Below, piece after piece: positions 62,514-64,000 of a DNA stretch of 64,000 nt. The stretch comes from a virus. A program made the translations under genes and the position numbers. Every line of letters begins with the position of its first letter. The stretch's first letter is position 1. Location: the IMG/VR virus record IMGVR_UViG_3300020172_002676, positions 1-64,000 of that record; one strand, given 5' to 3'. Below the pieces are notes generated by a model. The model was not told the origin of the DNA. It made no database searches and saw only the letters and a list, made by a program, of their open reading frames with translations.

Positions 62514-63496
62514 TAAGATTCAATAATTTTTTCTAAAAAGTTAAGTGTATAATCAAACTCGTAATAATCGGGTAATTTGTTATCAACAAAGATTGGAGAT
62601 TCAATATAACGTTTGTATAAAATTTCATTATTATCAATCTCTTTAACTAAAGATAAAAAATCATTTAAATCTGTAAAGTCATGTAAATTAATAAAACTTT
62701 CAGGATTAAACCCTTCTTCTAAAATATATTTGTTACCAAAAAATATTGGTATTGTGCCACTGAAAAATGCGTGATATAGTTTTTCTTGTAAAATATAATC
62801 AGTGTTAGTATAATGGATGGACATGTTAAATTTATATTTTTGAAATAACCCTATTTTTTCCCTGTAGGTTAATCCATCAATACGTCCAGTATAAACCGAA
62901 TTTTGCCATTGATATTTATTTAATGTGTCATTACCATGTAATGTTTGTCTCCAAGGACCAGAAGAACTCACTTCTTTATATTCAGATAGTTTATCAAAAA
63001 TTTGACCCCTAAAATCATTATTTGATGCTTGAGTAACGGAACAAAACCCTAAATTCCTTTTGGATATTACATTAAAATTTCTTTCTTGCGTTAACCAACT
63101 TAATGGGCTATCAACTAATCTCGCTTCATCATATAATGTCCAAACATCAAAAACACCTGAGGGTTGTCTTAAATATCTTTCATGTTCAAGTTTATTATAC
63201 CCTAACGCCCATTGATTATCGTTTGAATTTATTGGTGAACTAAAATCGGCAACCTCACCTGAAACATAGATAAATTTTTTATTTCTATCTGATTGATTAT
63301 GTTTTGTGGGTAATTGACCTGTATAAGTGTCTATTTGATTTTCATTGTAATTTAAGTCTGAATGTATTACAATGTCGGGATTTATTGGGTCAATAATAAC
63401 ATTATATTTTTTAGATAAGATAAACTTGAAATAGTTCATCCAACTATGTTGTCCAATGTTTGGAAATCCTTGTCTGGTTATTCTAACGGTTTTCAT
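62513..63496 (-). CDS. Fucosyltransferase-like glycosyltransferase (GT10)
   Basis: 327 aa. The signature of GT10 alpha-1,3-fucosyltransferases is clear: NLGFCSVTQASNNDFRGQIF (near 144), then the acceptor/donor core KYKFNMSIHYTN followed by YILQEKLYHAFFSGTIPIFF with the conserved EKL and a G-N after it. The N-terminal half is the variable acceptor domain. It would transfer fucose or a related sugar. In the phage it may build a glycan on a virion protein or mimic host surface structures. It overlaps the next gene by 14 bp. Confidence 0.85.
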   Translation of the reverse strand: MKTVRITRQGFPNIGQHSWMNYFKFILSKKYNVIIDPINPDIVIHSDLNYNENQIDTYTGQLPTKHNQSDRNKKFIYVSGEVADFSSPINSNDNQWALGYNKLEHERYLRQPSGVFDVWTLYDEARLVDSPLSWLTQERNFNVISKRNLGFCSVTQASNNDFRGQIFDKLSEYKEVSSSGPWRQTLHGNDTLNKYQWQNSVYTGRIDGLTYREKIGLFQKYKFNMSIHYTNTDYILQEKLYHAFFSGTIPIFFGNKYILEEGFNPESFINLHDFTDLNDFLSLVKEIDNNEILYKRYIESPIFVDNKLPDYYEFDYTLNFLEKIIES

Positions 63497-64000
63497 TCAA
63501 AATTTGTGTTAATTTAATTGTATTTTCATTATGTGGGCCATTATCGTGTATAATATACGCACCCAATTCTAAAAGTGAAATTTTAGAACCATCTATTTTA
63601 ACATTATCTTTTGTATCTAAAGTGCTAAAAAAGAAATCACGTTCTTGGTCAATTATGATATCATCATTCAATAGATATTGTATTGACCATCTACCTTGGT
63701 CGTCAATTCCAGTTTGATATTCTTTTTCAATAATATCTTTTAAGTGATAAACTATTTTATCTGTATATCCAAAATAAGTACCCGAATTCAAATATTTACT
63801 ATCATTAATCATTCTTTTTTTCTCATATAAATGAGTGTAATTTGTTGGTGGCCATAAACCTTTTTCAGCCCCCATAACAATACTACAATTTAATGATTTG
63901 AAATTTTCTATAATACCTTCGGGTGATTTTATAAAATTGGTATCAGTTGCATCTAAAAATAAAATATAATCATATTTTCCAACAATATTTGATTCAATAT
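63483..64000 (-). CDS. Collagen-type glycosyltransferase (PLOD GT-domain-like), partial N-terminus
   Basis: The frame stays open to the right edge, so the start is off the window and about 172 residues are visible. The segment KYDYILFLDATDTNFIKSPE, then SIVMGAEKGLWPP, SKYLNSGTYFGYTDKI and DDQGRWSIQYL follows the glycosyltransferase domain of lysyl hydroxylases (PLOD) and collagen galactosyltransferases. Shared elements are an acidic LDAxD metal site, a position where PLOD reads FSAE-x-x-x-(W/Y)P, and a final D(D/S)DQ motif. The substrates of such enzymes are collagen-like proteins. The C-terminus is visible: it stops at NENR just before the fucosyltransferase start. Confidence 0.7.
   Translation of the reverse strand, partial: IESNIVGKYDYILFLDATDTNFIKSPEGIIENFKSLNCSIVMGAEKGLWPPTNYTHLYEKKRMINDSKYLNSGTYFGYTDKIVYHLKDIIEKEYQTGIDDQGRWSIQYLLNDDIIIDQERDFFFSTLDTKDNVKIDGSKISLLELGAYIIHDNGPHNENTIKLTQILNENR

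Noticed and set aside
1-64000. tRNA genes, capsid, portal and terminase genes
   Set aside because: Looked for while reading both strands. No cloverleaf ending in CCA and no matching protein motifs were found; they are probably elsewhere in the genome.

Overview
This window is part of an AT-rich genome of a large tailed phage with a contractile, T4-like tail (myovirus morphology). The evidence is a tail sheath (gp18-like), tail tube (gp19-like), baseplate wedge proteins (gp6-, gp25- and gp53-like) and a T4-type replication set: family B DNA polymerase, gp32-like SSB, UvsX-like recombinase, gp41-like helicase and an RNase H/FEN exonuclease. The likely host belongs to the Bacteroidota. This is inferred from a near-perfect Bacteroidota housekeeping promoter (TTTG, 19 bp, TATCTTTG) at 52382-52412, SprB-type and PKD repeats in virion proteins, a carboxypeptidase-regulatory-like domain, and the near absence of Shine-Dalgarno sites. 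No capsid, portal, terminase or tRNA gene was seen, so the window is only part of the genome.

Layout. 1-20352 (minus strand) is a baseplate and adhesion operon. Transcription runs from gp25 and gp6 through a 1723-aa protein with a cluster of membrane segments, several unrecognised virion proteins, a 1003-aa baseplate protein with a gpI-like motif and an SprB-repeat protein, to a Gly-X-Y (collagen-like) fibre that runs off the left edge. 20370-27367 holds a small Cys-rich DUF5522-like gene and then a replication operon (SSB, recombinase, exonuclease, small unknown, helicase, B12-type ribonucleotide reductase), bounded by a sigma70-like promoter and a strong terminator. 27472-50471 is the tail module: two small unknowns, giant proteins of 2424 and 1699 aa, gp53-like, tape measure, a tape-measure chaperone with an overlapping second frame, tail tube, an intervening HAD phosphatase, sheath, and gp15/gp14-like neck proteins. 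50576-55441 (plus strand) carries an SNF2 helicase, a superoxide dismutase fused to a nuclease-like domain, a gp13-like neck protein and a small unknown. The minus-strand DNA polymerase converges on this block. 58741-59497 is a small ribbon-helix-helix plus HNH cassette. 59494-64000 (minus) is a glycosylation cluster: two-domain glycosyltransferase, methyltransferase, GT-A enzyme, GT10 fucosyltransferase, and a partial collagen-glycosyltransferase (PLOD)-like enzyme.

Three leads stand out. First, a 509-aa protein joins a complete Mn-type superoxide dismutase to a C-terminal PD-(D/E)XK-like domain behind a host-type promoter. Second, a proline-free, Thr/Ser-rich collagen-like fibre occurs in the same genome as a PLOD-like glycosyltransferase within a sugar-transfer cluster, suggesting a phage collagen-glycosylation system. 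Third, a membrane-segment cluster lies inside the baseplate protein that occupies the gp7 position. A recurrent TATTTAT element in front of most transcription units, the reverse complement of the core of the T4 late promoter, is a candidate phage-specific promoter. Two short ribbon-helix-helix genes (53 and 51 aa) were found by reading the plus strand directly.
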